Of a stretch of 57,897 bases of DNA, positions 42,731 through 51,447 are shown piece after piece. Position 1 is the first letter of the stretch. Each line of letters opens with the position of its first letter. A program made the position numbers and the translations under genes. Location: positions 1 through 57,897 of the forward strand of contig JAIEOV010000052.1 of the NCBI GenBank assembly GCA_019750135.1, given 5' to 3'. The notes beneath the pieces were generated by a model. The model saw only the letters and a program-made list of their open reading frames with translations, was not told the origin of the DNA and made no database searches. Origin of the DNA: Reyranella sp. (GTDB lineage Bacteria > Pseudomonadota > Alphaproteobacteria > Reyranellales > Reyranellaceae).

Positions 42731-43150
42731 ATGACCGTACGGTCGATCGCAATGGCCGCGACGCTGCTTGTCCCGTCCGCCGGCGTGGCCAACGCGGGGG
42801 AGACCCACGAGTTCTGGCCGGAGCTGCAGTTCCACAAGTGGTTCAACGACCGCCAGTCGCGCGCGATCTTGATGATGTCGCACAGCCGCGACCGCGATTC
42901 CATGCGCGAGCGCATCCAGGTGCAGCGCGACATCACCATCGGCAACTACCTGTTCACGCCCTATGCTTCCGCCGAGGTCTACTTCGACACGCAATACAAA
43001 CAGATGTCACGCTACCGGCTGATCCTTGGAGTGACGCTGCCGGTCTACGAACATTTCAGTGTGGAGCCCTACCTGGCCCGGCAGGTGGACAATGCCGGGA
43101 GCTTCACCATCACCAATGCGATTGGGTTGACGGTGATCGCATCGTTCTGA
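42731..43150 (+). CDS. DUF2490-like outer-membrane barrel protein, probably internally shortened
   Basis: The 139-residue product has a signal peptide (ending GVANAGE) and barrel-like strands: EFWPELQFHKWFNDRQSR, then GNYLFTPYASAEVYFDTQYK and YRLILGVTLPVYEHFSVEP. It ends in Phe after VIASF, as outer-membrane barrels do. These pieces resemble DUF2490 proteins, which as I recall are around 200 residues or longer. The join RIQVQRDITIG looks like an internal deletion. It may be non-functional. Confidence 0.6.
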   Translation: MTVRSIAMAATLLVPSAGVANAGETHEFWPELQFHKWFNDRQSRAILMMSHSRDRDSMRERIQVQRDITIGNYLFTPYASAEVYFDTQYKQMSRYRLILGVTLPVYEHFSVEPYLARQVDNAGSFTITNAIGLTVIASF

Positions 43151-43160
43151 ACGGAGGCGC

Positions 43161-43595
43161 GTGGTGAGTGACAAGTCCAACTCCGGGCCGAACACCGGGC
43201 GGCGCATGTTGCTTCTGGGGGCTACGGCGCTCGCCGTGTTGGCGCCGGCCGTCGCTTCAGCCCAAGCGCAGCTCGCCAACCCGGCGTCGCAGAATTGCGT
43301 GAAGCAGGGAGGGACGCTGCAGATGGAGCGGCGTCCCGACGGCGGCCAATACGGCGTTTGCATTTTCACCGACAATTACCAGTGCGAGGAATGGGCACTG
43401 TTCCGTGGCGAGTGCCCGAAGAACGGGTTGCGCGTGACGGGCTATGTCACGCCGGCCGGCCGCTACTGCGCCATCACTGGCGGGCGCTACATGGTGGTGA
43501 GCGAAAGCGCCGCGGGCGAGCAGGGAGTCTGCTCGCTGCCGGGCGGCAAGACGTGCAATGCTGCCGACTACTACGCGGGGACCTGCAGCCGCTGA
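43161..43595 (+). CDS. Exported protein with two DUF333-like cysteine modules
   Basis: The 144-residue protein has a twin-arginine-like signal (NTGRRMLLLGATALAVLAPA). Two DUF333-type modules follow: NPASQNCVKQGGTLQM...GVCIFTDN...CEEWALFRGEC, and GRYCAITGGRYMVV...GVCSLPGGKTCNAADYYAGTC. DUF333 domains are small disulfide-rich periplasmic modules of unknown role. The start is one of two adjacent GTGs (43161, 43164) behind GGAGG. Confidence 0.75.
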   Translation: MVSDKSNSGPNTGRRMLLLGATALAVLAPAVASAQAQLANPASQNCVKQGGTLQMERRPDGGQYGVCIFTDNYQCEEWALFRGECPKNGLRVTGYVTPAGRYCAITGGRYMVVSESAAGEQGVCSLPGGKTCNAADYYAGTCSR

Positions 43596-43599
43596 GCCC

Positions 43600-43968
43600 T
43601 CAACCCTTCGGCGGCTCGTCGTGCCGCGTCGCCAGCATGTGCGACAGCGACCCGACACTCTTGCGCAAGGTCGCGATGCTGTCGGACATCAGGTGGCCCG
43701 CATCCCACTGGATGTGCCGTGACAGGATGGCGGAATGATCGCGCACGTCCTTGAACAGGCTGCGGATCGTCGGCCGGGCATGGTCGGGATCGTCGGACCT
43801 GTCCCATTCCAGCGCGCTCAGAAGCTCCTGGCGCACCGCATGGTCGTGCGGATGGCCGAGCGCGCGCAGGCACGCCGCGTCGAGTGTCTCTGCCTTCCGG
43901 TGTAGTCTGCTCAACAATGTCTTCTCACGTCTGTGAGCTCGACATCTACCGCCTCCCGCCGGCGGCAA
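43600..43968 (-). CDS. Hypothetical helical protein
   Basis: The frame encodes up to 122 residues. The reliable part begins at about LLSRLHRKAETLDAACLRAL and continues with EWDRSDDPDHARPTIRSLFK. It ends with IATLRKSVGSLSHMLATRHD. It looks helical and soluble, and I recognise no family. The true start is uncertain, because the first 18 codons (MPPAGGGRCRAHRR) look non-coding and a TTG start near 43918 is possible. It lies 4 bases from the convergent DUF333 gene. Confidence 0.5.
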   Translation of the reverse strand: MPPAGGGRCRAHRREKTLLSRLHRKAETLDAACLRALGHPHDHAVRQELLSALEWDRSDDPDHARPTIRSLFKDVRDHSAILSRHIQWDAGHLMSDSIATLRKSVGSLSHMLATRHDEPPKG

Positions 43969-44557
43969 ATGTGCGATTTTTCACCCTCACGGCCATCCCG
44001 CGAGCCTGTGCGGCGCTCCCGGCCTGATGCCCGATACGGTGACAGCATTGCTTGCACGCCCGTCGACCAACGCAAGCGGTGGTCCGATGGCGGCGTGGAT
44101 GCCCAGATGTCGCCCCTCCTGGAGCCTCAAAAGTCGCAACAAAAGGACCGCAATCGCCGGCGGCCTGTAACGCGAACCGAACTATGGTTATTGACAAGAA
44201 CGGCGGTTTTCATTAGGGTGCGAGTGTCGGTCGCCTGTGCGTTATCCGACCGTGGGCGAGGCCGCTCCCGACCCAAAGAGTCTTCTCGTCCGGCTGCGTC
44301 CCGCCGGAACGGGATGGAGCGCGGTCGATGCTCCATCTGTGCCAAGAGATGCAGTCCAGCGGGAGGGGCTGCAGGAAATGCCGGAAATGCAGAAAATCCA
44401 AAAGCCCCTTAAATTCAATGGCTTGGCGGGCATCGGCCAGCCTGTCGAAAAATAGCTGAAAATGCCGAAATTCGTGAGCGGGGCGACTGCAGTGCATGCA
44501 CTCCCTCGCGGTGGAGCGCGAACCTGGAGGGTCACGCGCCGAGGAGAGTACGCTCGT
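43969..44557. other. Long intergenic region without a supported gene
   Basis: About 590 bases with lower GC than its surroundings and no ORF with a domain or good start site. It holds TTGACA at 44191-44196 with only a weak -10 after it, an 8-bp inverted repeat GATGGAGC / GCTCCATC (44313-44337) and a 12-bp palindrome AGTGCATGCACT (44491-44502). GGAAATGCC-like words recur at 44378-44475. It may be a decayed region or hold an unrecognised RNA. Confidence 0.4.
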
Positions 44558-45628
44558 TCAGGCGGCCGCCGCCTTCTTGCGGTTGGCCTCCAGCCGCCGG
44601 TCGACCAGCGCGACGCCGCGGTCGATCTCGGGATGGCTGAGGCCTTTCTCGCGGGCGATGAGCTGCACCAGCTTGTCGGCCCGCTCGATGAACGGCACGC
44701 CGTTGTTCAGGGCGCGCGCCGCCGAGGCCGGCCGCACCAGGCTCTGGGCCGCGGCGGCGTACTTCTCGAACGGCACGAGGTCTTTGGGATCGGCGCCGAG
44801 CTTGACGCAGAGATCGAGCACGAAGTTGTAGACCGATCGCGAGGTCTCGATGTCGCTGTGCACGGCCTCCTGCGCGGTGCGCATGCCGTCCTCGGTGACG
44901 CAGCGGTAGTTGCCGGCCAGCAGCATCGCCCACTTGGCGAGCGGCACGAACACCGAATCGTAGACCTTGAGCTTGACCGGCAGTTCGATCTTGCCCTCCG
45001 GCGTGTCGAAGCGCGCCGCCTCGACGTCCTTCTCGAGCTGGCTGAGGATGCCGGTCAGCTTGTCGTCCTTGAAGCGCGCGACCTTGAAGTTGGTCGGCAG
45101 CGTCACCTGCAGGAAGTTGATCTTCTCCTCCGGCGGCCGGATCGCCTGCGGATCGGGGCTGTTCAGGGTGATGCGCTCGGGATCGAAGCTGTCCCACACG
45201 GAGGCGTCGGTGTAGGCGGGCTTGAGCTTGTCGCAATCGAGGCCGGGGATGCGCCGCAGATAGGCGAGCGGCGGCATGTTCATGATCGACATGCACGGCA
45301 CCTTCGACTTGCCGACCGCGTCCAGCAGCTGGCGCACGCCGTCGACGCGATATTGAGGCTCCTGCATGGCGAGCCCGATCAGGTCATAGTCCGCCGGGTT
45401 GACGCCGGCAACGCCGCCCGCGGTGACCTTGCCGGGCAGCTTGCGCGACTCGAGCAGCACCGGGTCCTTGCGGCCGCGGACCGGCAGGCGGACCTTGAAG
45501 CCCTCCTGGTTGATCAGGTCGGCTTCGGCCGGCAGGCAGATGAGATGGATCGAATGGCCGCCGAACAGCATTTTCGACGCCAGCAGGGAGCCGTAGGACG
45601 CCCCCAGCAGCAGGATCTTGTAAGCCAT
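44558..45628 (-). CDS. Ketopantoate reductase-like dehydrogenase
   Basis: The 356-residue protein starts with a Rossmann segment (YKILLLGASYGSLLASKMLF) and has the ApbA/PanE-like pattern ICLPAEADLINQEGFKVRLP. The C-terminal helical domain (LPVKLKVYDSVFVPLAKWAM) also fits. The nucleotide motif GASYGS differs from the usual GxGxxG, and the enzyme is longer than typical PanE (about 300 residues). It is probably an NADP-dependent 2-keto acid reductase of another specificity. It is divergent from the PLD-VTT gene. Confidence 0.75.
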   Translation of the reverse strand: MAYKILLLGASYGSLLASKMLFGGHSIHLICLPAEADLINQEGFKVRLPVRGRKDPVLLESRKLPGKVTAGGVAGVNPADYDLIGLAMQEPQYRVDGVRQLLDAVGKSKVPCMSIMNMPPLAYLRRIPGLDCDKLKPAYTDASVWDSFDPERITLNSPDPQAIRPPEEKINFLQVTLPTNFKVARFKDDKLTGILSQLEKDVEAARFDTPEGKIELPVKLKVYDSVFVPLAKWAMLLAGNYRCVTEDGMRTAQEAVHSDIETSRSVYNFVLDLCVKLGADPKDLVPFEKYAAAAQSLVRPASAARALNNGVPFIERADKLVQLIAREKGLSHPEIDRGVALVDRRLEANRKKAAAA

Positions 45629-45743
45629 TTGCCCATCTCCCTTAACGATTCGTCACCGCTTCTTCACTATAGCTTCCCCCGGCCGGCGCTGTGTCGTCAA
45701 TTCCGCTGGACAACCATTTGCCGGCCTGCGCGTTGAGGGGGCG

Positions 45744-47834
45744 ATGAATTTCCTGCGGCCGAACCACAATGTCTGGCGGATCGAGCGGGCCGCCAGGGCC
45801 GCCGTCCTGATCGACGCTGCCGCCTTCTTCGAGGCCGTGCGCGGCGCCTGCCTGAAGGCCGAGCGCAGCATCCTGGTGGTCGGCTGGGACATCGACAGCC
45901 GCACGCAGCTGGTCGGGGCCGACGGCACTCCAGCTGACGGCTTTGCCAGCGGCTTCGCCGACTTCCTGAGCGAGCTGGTGCAGGCCCGGCCCGAGCTGCA
46001 GGTCCATCTGCTGCTGTGGGACTATTCACTGCTCTATGCCGGCGAGCGGGAGCTGCTGCCGCGGCTGTCGCTGGGTTGGCGAACGCCCGAGCGCGTGACG
46101 CTCTGCATCGACAATTCGGTGCCGTTCGGCAGCTCGCAGCATCAGAAGATCGTGGTGGTCGACGATGCCGTGGCCTTCTCCGGCGGCCTCGACCTCACCA
46201 TCCGGCGCTGGGACACGACCTCGCACGCGGCGGAGAACAGCCATCGCGTCGATCCCTCGGGCCATCCCTACCGGCCGTTCCACGACGTGCAGATGATGGT
46301 CGACGGCGAAGCGGCGCGGGCGCTGGCGCTGCTGGCGCGCGAGCGTTGGTGCCGCGCCTATGGCGGCAAGCCGTCGGTCGAACCGCATGGCGATCCATGG
46401 CCCGAGGCTGTGCGCGCGGATTTCACCGACGTGGAAGTCGGCATCGCCCGCACCCAGCCACGTTACAACGGTGACGACGCCGTGCGAGAGGCCGAGACGC
46501 TGTTCGTCGATTCCATCGACCTGGCCGAGCGTGAGATCTACATCGAGAACCAGTTCCTGAGCTCGGCGTTGATCGCCGACCGGCTGGCCGACCGACTGGC
46601 TCGCTGTCCGCAGCTCGAGGTCGTGATGGTGGCGCCGCGCAGCCACGATTCGTGGGTCGAGCGGCATACCATGCGCAACGGTCGCATCCGCTTCTGGCAA
46701 CGGGTCCGCGCCGCCGGCAGTGACCGCGTGCGCCTGGTCTATCCGGCGGTGGAGCAGGGCGAGCACGCGACCAACACCATGATCCATTCCAAGGTCATGG
46801 CGGTCGACGACCGCTTCCTGCGCATCGGCTCGGCCAACATGAACAACCGCTCGATGGGCGCCGACACCGAATGCGACCTCGCCATAGAGGCGCAGAGCGA
46901 CCGCGAGCGCGCGGCCATCCGCGAGATCCGCAACCGTCTGCTGGGCGAGCATTGCGGCGTGTCGGCCGCCGACGTCGCCGCGTTCCTTGATCGCGACGGC
47001 TCACTGGTGCGCGCCGCCGACCGGCTCACCGCCAATGGCCACCGCCTGCGGCCGATCGACGACGGCGAACCTGACGAAAGCGGCCTGTCCGACGTCATCG
47101 AGCGCATCGCCGATCCGCCGCGTCCGATCCGGCCGACGCGGCTCGCGCGCCATCTGCTGGCGCGCTTCCGGCCGCTGCTGGTGGCTCTGGCCTGCGGCCT
47201 GGTCGTGCTCGGCATCGCCCTGGCGTGGCGCTACACACCGCTTTCGACGGTCGTAACGGCGGACAATGTCAGGGCCGTGCTGAAGAGCGTCCGCGGAGAG
47301 GCCTGGGCGATCGCGGTCGTCGTCCTGGTGTTCGTGCTGGCCAGTGCGATCATCTTTCCCCTCAACCTCCTGATCCTGACGACGGCCGCCGTCTTCGGGC
47401 CGTGGCTCGGCATCCTTTATGGCGGCACCGGCACGGTGAGCAGCGCCCTGGTCATGTTCTTCATCGGCGGCCGGCTCGGGCGCGAGGCGCTCAATCGCAT
47501 GCTGGGCAAGCGCTGGCAGCACGGCCTCGAGGGCGTGCGCAAGCGCGGCCTGCTGGCCGTGGTGACCTTCCGCCTGCTGCCGATCGCCCCGTTCACGTTC
47601 GTCAATCTCGCGGCCGGCGCGAGCGGCATCCGCTTCGTCGATTTCCTGGTCGGCACCCTGATCGGCATGTTGCCCGGCCTGGTGCTGATGTCGGTGATGG
47701 GCGATCGCATCATCCGCATCCTGGCCGAGCCCAGCGCCGGCGACATCGCCATCCTGGTTGTGTGTGTCGCCGGCCTGATCGGGCTCGCGGTCGCGGCGCA
47801 GTCCTTCCTGGGGCGCCGCGGAGACCGTGCGTGA
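45744..47834 (+). CDS. Phospholipase D-like protein fused to a VTT/DedA-type membrane domain
   Basis: The 696-residue protein combines two PLD domains with HKD motifs (HQKIVVVDD, His133/Lys135; HSKVMAVDD, His348/Lys350) and a C-terminal membrane part (about 475-696). The latter carries the VTT pattern FVLASAIIFPLNLLILTTAA, then GLLAVVTFRLLPIAPFTFVN. The first half should hydrolyse or transfer phosphatidyl groups; VTT/DedA proteins act on lipid scrambling or flipping. It is therefore likely a membrane-bound lipid-processing enzyme such as a cardiolipin synthase-like protein. Its stop overlaps the next start (GTGA). Confidence 0.92.
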   Translation: MNFLRPNHNVWRIERAARAAVLIDAAAFFEAVRGACLKAERSILVVGWDIDSRTQLVGADGTPADGFASGFADFLSELVQARPELQVHLLLWDYSLLYAGERELLPRLSLGWRTPERVTLCIDNSVPFGSSQHQKIVVVDDAVAFSGGLDLTIRRWDTTSHAAENSHRVDPSGHPYRPFHDVQMMVDGEAARALALLARERWCRAYGGKPSVEPHGDPWPEAVRADFTDVEVGIARTQPRYNGDDAVREAETLFVDSIDLAEREIYIENQFLSSALIADRLADRLARCPQLEVVMVAPRSHDSWVERHTMRNGRIRFWQRVRAAGSDRVRLVYPAVEQGEHATNTMIHSKVMAVDDRFLRIGSANMNNRSMGADTECDLAIEAQSDRERAAIREIRNRLLGEHCGVSAADVAAFLDRDGSLVRAADRLTANGHRLRPIDDGEPDESGLSDVIERIADPPRPIRPTRLARHLLARFRPLLVALACGLVVLGIALAWRYTPLSTVVTADNVRAVLKSVRGEAWAIAVVVLVFVLASAIIFPLNLLILTTAAVFGPWLGILYGGTGTVSSALVMFFIGGRLGREALNRMLGKRWQHGLEGVRKRGLLAVVTFRLLPIAPFTFVNLAAGASGIRFVDFLVGTLIGMLPGLVLMSVMGDRIIRILAEPSAGDIAILVVCVAGLIGLAVAAQSFLGRRGDRA

Positions 47835-48562
47835 ACGCGCCGGCCGGCCAGCTCGTCCGCGTCATGACCTGGAACATCCACGGCGCGGTCGGCCGCAATC
47901 CGCGCTTCGACCTCGAGCGTGTCGTCGCCCTGGTGCAGCGCCATCGGCCCGATATCGTCGCCCTGCAGGAGATCGATTCGCGCCGCGCCCGCGAGGCCCA
48001 TGTCGACGACCCGTTCAAGGTCCTGCAGGAAGCACTCGGCAATCACGGAATCGGCGCCAAGACCGTGACGACGGCCGACGGCGAGTACGGCCAGGCGCTG
48101 ATCAGCCGCTGGCCGATGGCCAACACCGAGATCCATGACCTGTCGTTCCCCGAGCGCGAGCCGCGGCGCGCCATCTGCAGCGACATCCAGACGCCGGCCG
48201 GCCCGCTGCGCGTGATCGCCACGCATCTCGGGCTGAGCTTCCGCGAACGCCACAGCCAGGCCGTCGCCCTCCTGAAGATGCTGAACAACCTGCGCACCAC
48301 CACGGTGGCGCTGGGCGACTTCAACGACTGGCTGTGGGCGGGCTCCGTCCGGCGCAGCCTGGGACGGGTGCTGCCGGGCTACACGCGCCATCGCACCTTC
48401 CCGTCGCGCTGGCCGCTGTTCCATCTCGACCGCGTCTACCTGTGGCCGCGCGCGGCGCTGGTGGCGAGCCACACCGATCCCGAGGCGCGCGCGATCTCGG
48501 ACCACCTGCCCGTCATTTCCGATATCCGCCTCAATCCGAGCCATGGCCCAGAGAACCGGTAG
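47831..48562 (+). CDS. Endonuclease/exonuclease/phosphatase (EEP)-family enzyme
   Basis: The 243-residue protein shows the EEP core: VMTWNIHGAVG, DIVALQEIDS (metal-binding Glu), IATHLGLSFRERHSQ, LGDFNDWLW and the terminal SDHLPVISDI. The family includes phosphodiesterases acting on DNA, inositol phosphates or lipids. Its GTG start overlaps the PLD-VTT stop by four bases, which suggests that it works with the lipid enzyme. It also overlaps the downstream DUF763 gene by 20 bases. No signal peptide is visible. Confidence 0.9.
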   Translation: MNAPAGQLVRVMTWNIHGAVGRNPRFDLERVVALVQRHRPDIVALQEIDSRRAREAHVDDPFKVLQEALGNHGIGAKTVTTADGEYGQALISRWPMANTEIHDLSFPEREPRRAICSDIQTPAGPLRVIATHLGLSFRERHSQAVALLKMLNNLRTTTVALGDFNDWLWAGSVRRSLGRVLPGYTRHRTFPSRWPLFHLDRVYLWPRAALVASHTDPEARAISDHLPVISDIRLNPSHGPENR

Positions 48563-49790
48563 CGCCAACCTGCCGCTGCATACCGGCCGGGTCCCGCCGT
48601 GGCTCGCCGAGCGCATGACGCGGCTCGGCACGGTGATCAGCCAGGCGATCGTTCATCACTACGGCCGCGACGAGCTGCTGCGCCGGCTGGCGCATCCGTT
48701 CTGGTTCCAGTCGTTCGGTGCGGTGATGGGCATGGATTGGCATTCCTCCGGCATCACCACCAGCGTGCTGGGGGCGCTGAAGCGCGGCCTCCAGCCGTTG
48801 AGCGGCGAGCTTGGCCTGCATGTCTGCGGCGGCCGCGGCCGCCATTCGCGGCTGACGCCGCAGGAACTCATGGCGATCGGCGACCGCGTCGGCCTCGATG
48901 GCGAGGCGCTGGCAAGGTCGAGCCGGCTGGTCGCCAAGGTCGACAGCGCCGCCGTGCAGGACGGATACGATCTCTATCTGCACGGCTTCATTGTCGCCGA
49001 CGACGGCAAATGGGTGGTGGTGCAGCAGGGCATGAACGGCGCGAACCGCCAGGCGCGGCGCTATCACTGGCTGTCGGAAGGGCTGACCAGCTTCGTCGAT
49101 CGTCCGCATGCCGCGATCGAGGGCAGGGGCGAGGGCGAGATTGTGAACCTGACCGACCAGCGCGCCGAGGCCTCCCGCCTGGGCCAGCTCGACCTCCTTC
49201 AGTCGCTGGGGCCGGACCGCATCGCCGGCGAGCTGGCGAAGCTCACGGAGGGCGAGCGTGAGCCCGTCGTCCAGCCGCAGCTCGCCTTGCCCCATCTCGA
49301 AATGCCGGGACATCACGACGTGCGGCCGGCGGACGTGAACCTGCGGCGCCTGCACGGCAATCTCGCCGCCGCCGCCGAGCGCGGGCCGAGCGACTTCGCC
49401 GAGCTGCTGCTGGTGCCCGGCGTCGGCGCGCGCACGGTGCAGGCGCTGGCCATGGTCTCCGAGGTGATCCACGGTGCGCCCTACCGCTTCGCCGATCCCG
49501 CGCGTTTCTCGCTGGCGCATGGCGGCAAGGACCGCCATCCGTTTCCGGTGCCGATCCGCGTCTACGACGAGACCATCGGCGTGCTGAAGCAGGCGGTGCA
49601 GCAGGCCAGGCTCGGCCGTGACGAGGAGCTCGGCGCCATCAAGCGTCTGGACGACCAGGCCCGCCGCCTCGAGCGCCGCGCCCGCGGCCCCGGCGTCGAG
49701 GAACTGATTGCCAAGGAGCGGCGGATGTCGCCGGCCTACGGCGGCAGGAGCGTCTTCGGCGAGGAGAAGCCGTCACCGGACGACGAGTGA
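48543..49790 (+). CDS. DUF763-family protein with helix-hairpin-helix-like motif
   Basis: The 415-residue protein matches DUF763, a family also found in archaea and thermophiles. Segments are GLHVCGGRGRHSRLTPQEL, VQDGYDLYLHGFIVADDGKW and QQGMNGANRQARRYHWLSEG. LLLVPGVGARTVQALAM (about 296-312) looks like a helix-hairpin-helix DNA-binding motif, and FADPARFSLAHGGKDRHPFP follows. Function is not established; a DNA-related role is my inference. The start lies 20 bases inside the EEP gene. Confidence 0.85.
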   Translation: MAQRTGSANLPLHTGRVPPWLAERMTRLGTVISQAIVHHYGRDELLRRLAHPFWFQSFGAVMGMDWHSSGITTSVLGALKRGLQPLSGELGLHVCGGRGRHSRLTPQELMAIGDRVGLDGEALARSSRLVAKVDSAAVQDGYDLYLHGFIVADDGKWVVVQQGMNGANRQARRYHWLSEGLTSFVDRPHAAIEGRGEGEIVNLTDQRAEASRLGQLDLLQSLGPDRIAGELAKLTEGEREPVVQPQLALPHLEMPGHHDVRPADVNLRRLHGNLAAAAERGPSDFAELLLVPGVGARTVQALAMVSEVIHGAPYRFADPARFSLAHGGKDRHPFPVPIRVYDETIGVLKQAVQQARLGRDEELGAIKRLDDQARRLERRARGPGVEELIAKERRMSPAYGGRSVFGEEKPSPDDE

Positions 49791-49791
49791 C

Positions 49792-50559
49792 TCACCGCAA
49801 CTCGATCCAGGCCGGGGCGTGGTCGCTGGCCCCGTCGCGGCCGCGTTCGCCGCGGTCGACGCCGCCTTTCTTCAGCCGGCCGGCGAGCGAGGGCGACAGC
49901 AGCAGGTGGTCGAGGCGCAGGCCGGCATCGCGCTCCCAGCGCCGCCGCTTGTAGTCCCAGAACGTGTACATCGGCTTGTCGGGGAACAGCGTTCTAAGCG
50001 AATCGGTCCAGCCCTGGGCGACCAGCTTGGCATAGGCCGCGCGCGTCTCGGGCTGCACCAGCGCATCGTCCTTCCAGGAGTTCATGGAGTAGATGTCGAA
50101 GTCGGTCGGCACGGCGTTGTAGTCGCCGGCCAGCACGACGGGCGCGCCGCTCTTCAGCAGCTTGCGGGCGTGCGCCTGCAGGCGGCGGAACCAGTCGAGC
50201 TTGTACTTGAACTTCGGCCCGGGCTGTGGATTGCCGTTGGGCAGGTAGAGACAGCCGACCAGCAGGCCGTCGATCGCCGCCTCGATGTAGCGGCTCTGCG
50301 TGTCGCCGGCATCGCCGGGCAGGGCGTTGCAGGTCAGGATCGGCGGCTTGCGGCTCAGGATGGCGACGCCGTTCCACGTCTTCTGGCCACGCCACAGCGC
50401 GTGGTAGCCGGCCTTGCGCAGCTCGGCGTGCGGAAACGCCTCGTCGGCGGCCTTCAGTTCCTGCAGGCAGACGATGTCTGGCTTTGCGCGCTTCAGCCAG
50501 CCCTGCAGGTTCGACAGGCGACGGTTGACGTTGTTGATGTTGTAGGTGGCGATCTTCAT
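49792..50559 (-). CDS. xth: Exodeoxyribonuclease III (AP endonuclease)
   Basis: The 255-residue enzyme has the ExoIII pattern: MKIATYNINNVNRRLSNLQG, then DIVCLQELKAADEAFP (metal Glu) and VVLAGDYNAVPTDFDIYS. The C-terminal LRLDHLLLSP and SDHAPAWIEL carry the Asp-His pair. It cleaves at abasic sites and degrades DNA 3' ends in base-excision repair. ATG 50559 fits the family start. It converges with the DUF763 gene (one base between the two coding regions) and is divergent from the SMP-30 gene. Confidence 0.93.
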   Translation of the reverse strand: MKIATYNINNVNRRLSNLQGWLKRAKPDIVCLQELKAADEAFPHAELRKAGYHALWRGQKTWNGVAILSRKPPILTCNALPGDAGDTQSRYIEAAIDGLLVGCLYLPNGNPQPGPKFKYKLDWFRRLQAHARKLLKSGAPVVLAGDYNAVPTDFDIYSMNSWKDDALVQPETRAAYAKLVAQGWTDSLRTLFPDKPMYTFWDYKRRRWERDAGLRLDHLLLSPSLAGRLKKGGVDRGERGRDGASDHAPAWIELR

Positions 50560-50602
50560 CGGCGCTAACCTAGCGGTCCGCGAGAGCATAAGGGAGGGCG
50601 CC

Positions 50603-51445
50603 GTGCAGCGTGTTGCCACCGGCTACGGTCTGATCGAGGGCCCGGTATGGGATCCCGCCCATGGCCTCTACTTCAGCGACGTCATGAATGGCGGTGTCCA
50701 CCTGCTCGATCGTGCCGGCCAGATTACGCTGGCCGTACCCAAGCGGCGCGGCATAGGCGGCATGGCATTGCATGAGTCCGGTGGCTTGGTTGTCGGCGGC
50801 CGTGACATCGCCTGCGTTTCCCTGGTCGACGGCACCATGCGATCGCTGCTGTCGCTCGACGCCATCCCTGGCTCGACCGGCTTCAACGACCTCACGACCG
50901 ATGCCGCGGGCCGCATCTATGTCGGCTCGCTGGCCTTCCGCGTGTTCGGCGGCGAGACGCCCAGGCCCGGCCATCTGCACGTCATCGATCTCGACGGCAG
51001 CATGCGCACGCTGTCCGATGGCGTCCTGCTGACCAACGGCCTCGGCTTCTCGCCCGACGGCAAGCGGCTCTATCACAGCGATGCGCGCGCCCCGCTGGTG
51101 CGGGTCTACGACGTCGCGGAGGATGGTTCGATCGGACCGTGGCGCAAGTTCGCGTCCCTGGGCGAGGCAGGTGTGCCGGACGGGCTGAAGGTGGCGAGCG
51201 ACGGTTCGGTCTGGGTCGCCGATGCCCATGGCGGACGAGTCGCCGTCTTCGATGCGGACGGCAGCCATCGGCAGGACATAGCGGTGCCTCTGTCGATGGT
51301 CACCAGCCTGTGCTTCGGCGGCGACGACCTCCGGGATCTTTACATCGTGACCGGCTCGCGCGGCGGACCGCATGAGAACTGCGGCAGCATCTTCCGCCTG
51401 CGCGTCGAGGTCGGCGGCCTTGCCCTGCCGGTCGCGCGCGTCTGA
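50603..51445 (+). CDS. SMP-30/gluconolactonase-family protein
   Basis: The 280-residue protein is a six-bladed beta-propeller of the SMP-30 type: YGLIEGPVWDPAHGLYFSDV (metal Glu), GSTGFNDLTTDAAGRIYVGS (Asn-Asp ligand) and TNGLGFSPDGKRLYHSDA. GVPDGLKVASDGSVWVADAH follows. It should hydrolyse sugar or other lactones with a bound divalent metal. GTG 50603 follows AGGGAGG. It converges with a broken TRAP binding-protein gene two bases after its stop. Confidence 0.9.
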   Translation: MQRVATGYGLIEGPVWDPAHGLYFSDVMNGGVHLLDRAGQITLAVPKRRGIGGMALHESGGLVVGGRDIACVSLVDGTMRSLLSLDAIPGSTGFNDLTTDAAGRIYVGSLAFRVFGGETPRPGHLHVIDLDGSMRTLSDGVLLTNGLGFSPDGKRLYHSDARAPLVRVYDVAEDGSIGPWRKFASLGEAGVPDGLKVASDGSVWVADAHGGRVAVFDADGSHRQDIAVPLSMVTSLCFGGDDLRDLYIVTGSRGGPHENCGSIFRLRVEVGGLALPVARV

Positions 51446-51447
51446 TC

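Noticed and set aside
44237..44455. 72-codon plus-strand ORF in the large intergenic region
   Set aside because: No Shine-Dalgarno, no domain, and a composition (MPEMQKIQKPLKFNG) without homology I can recall; kept only as part of the non-coding region.
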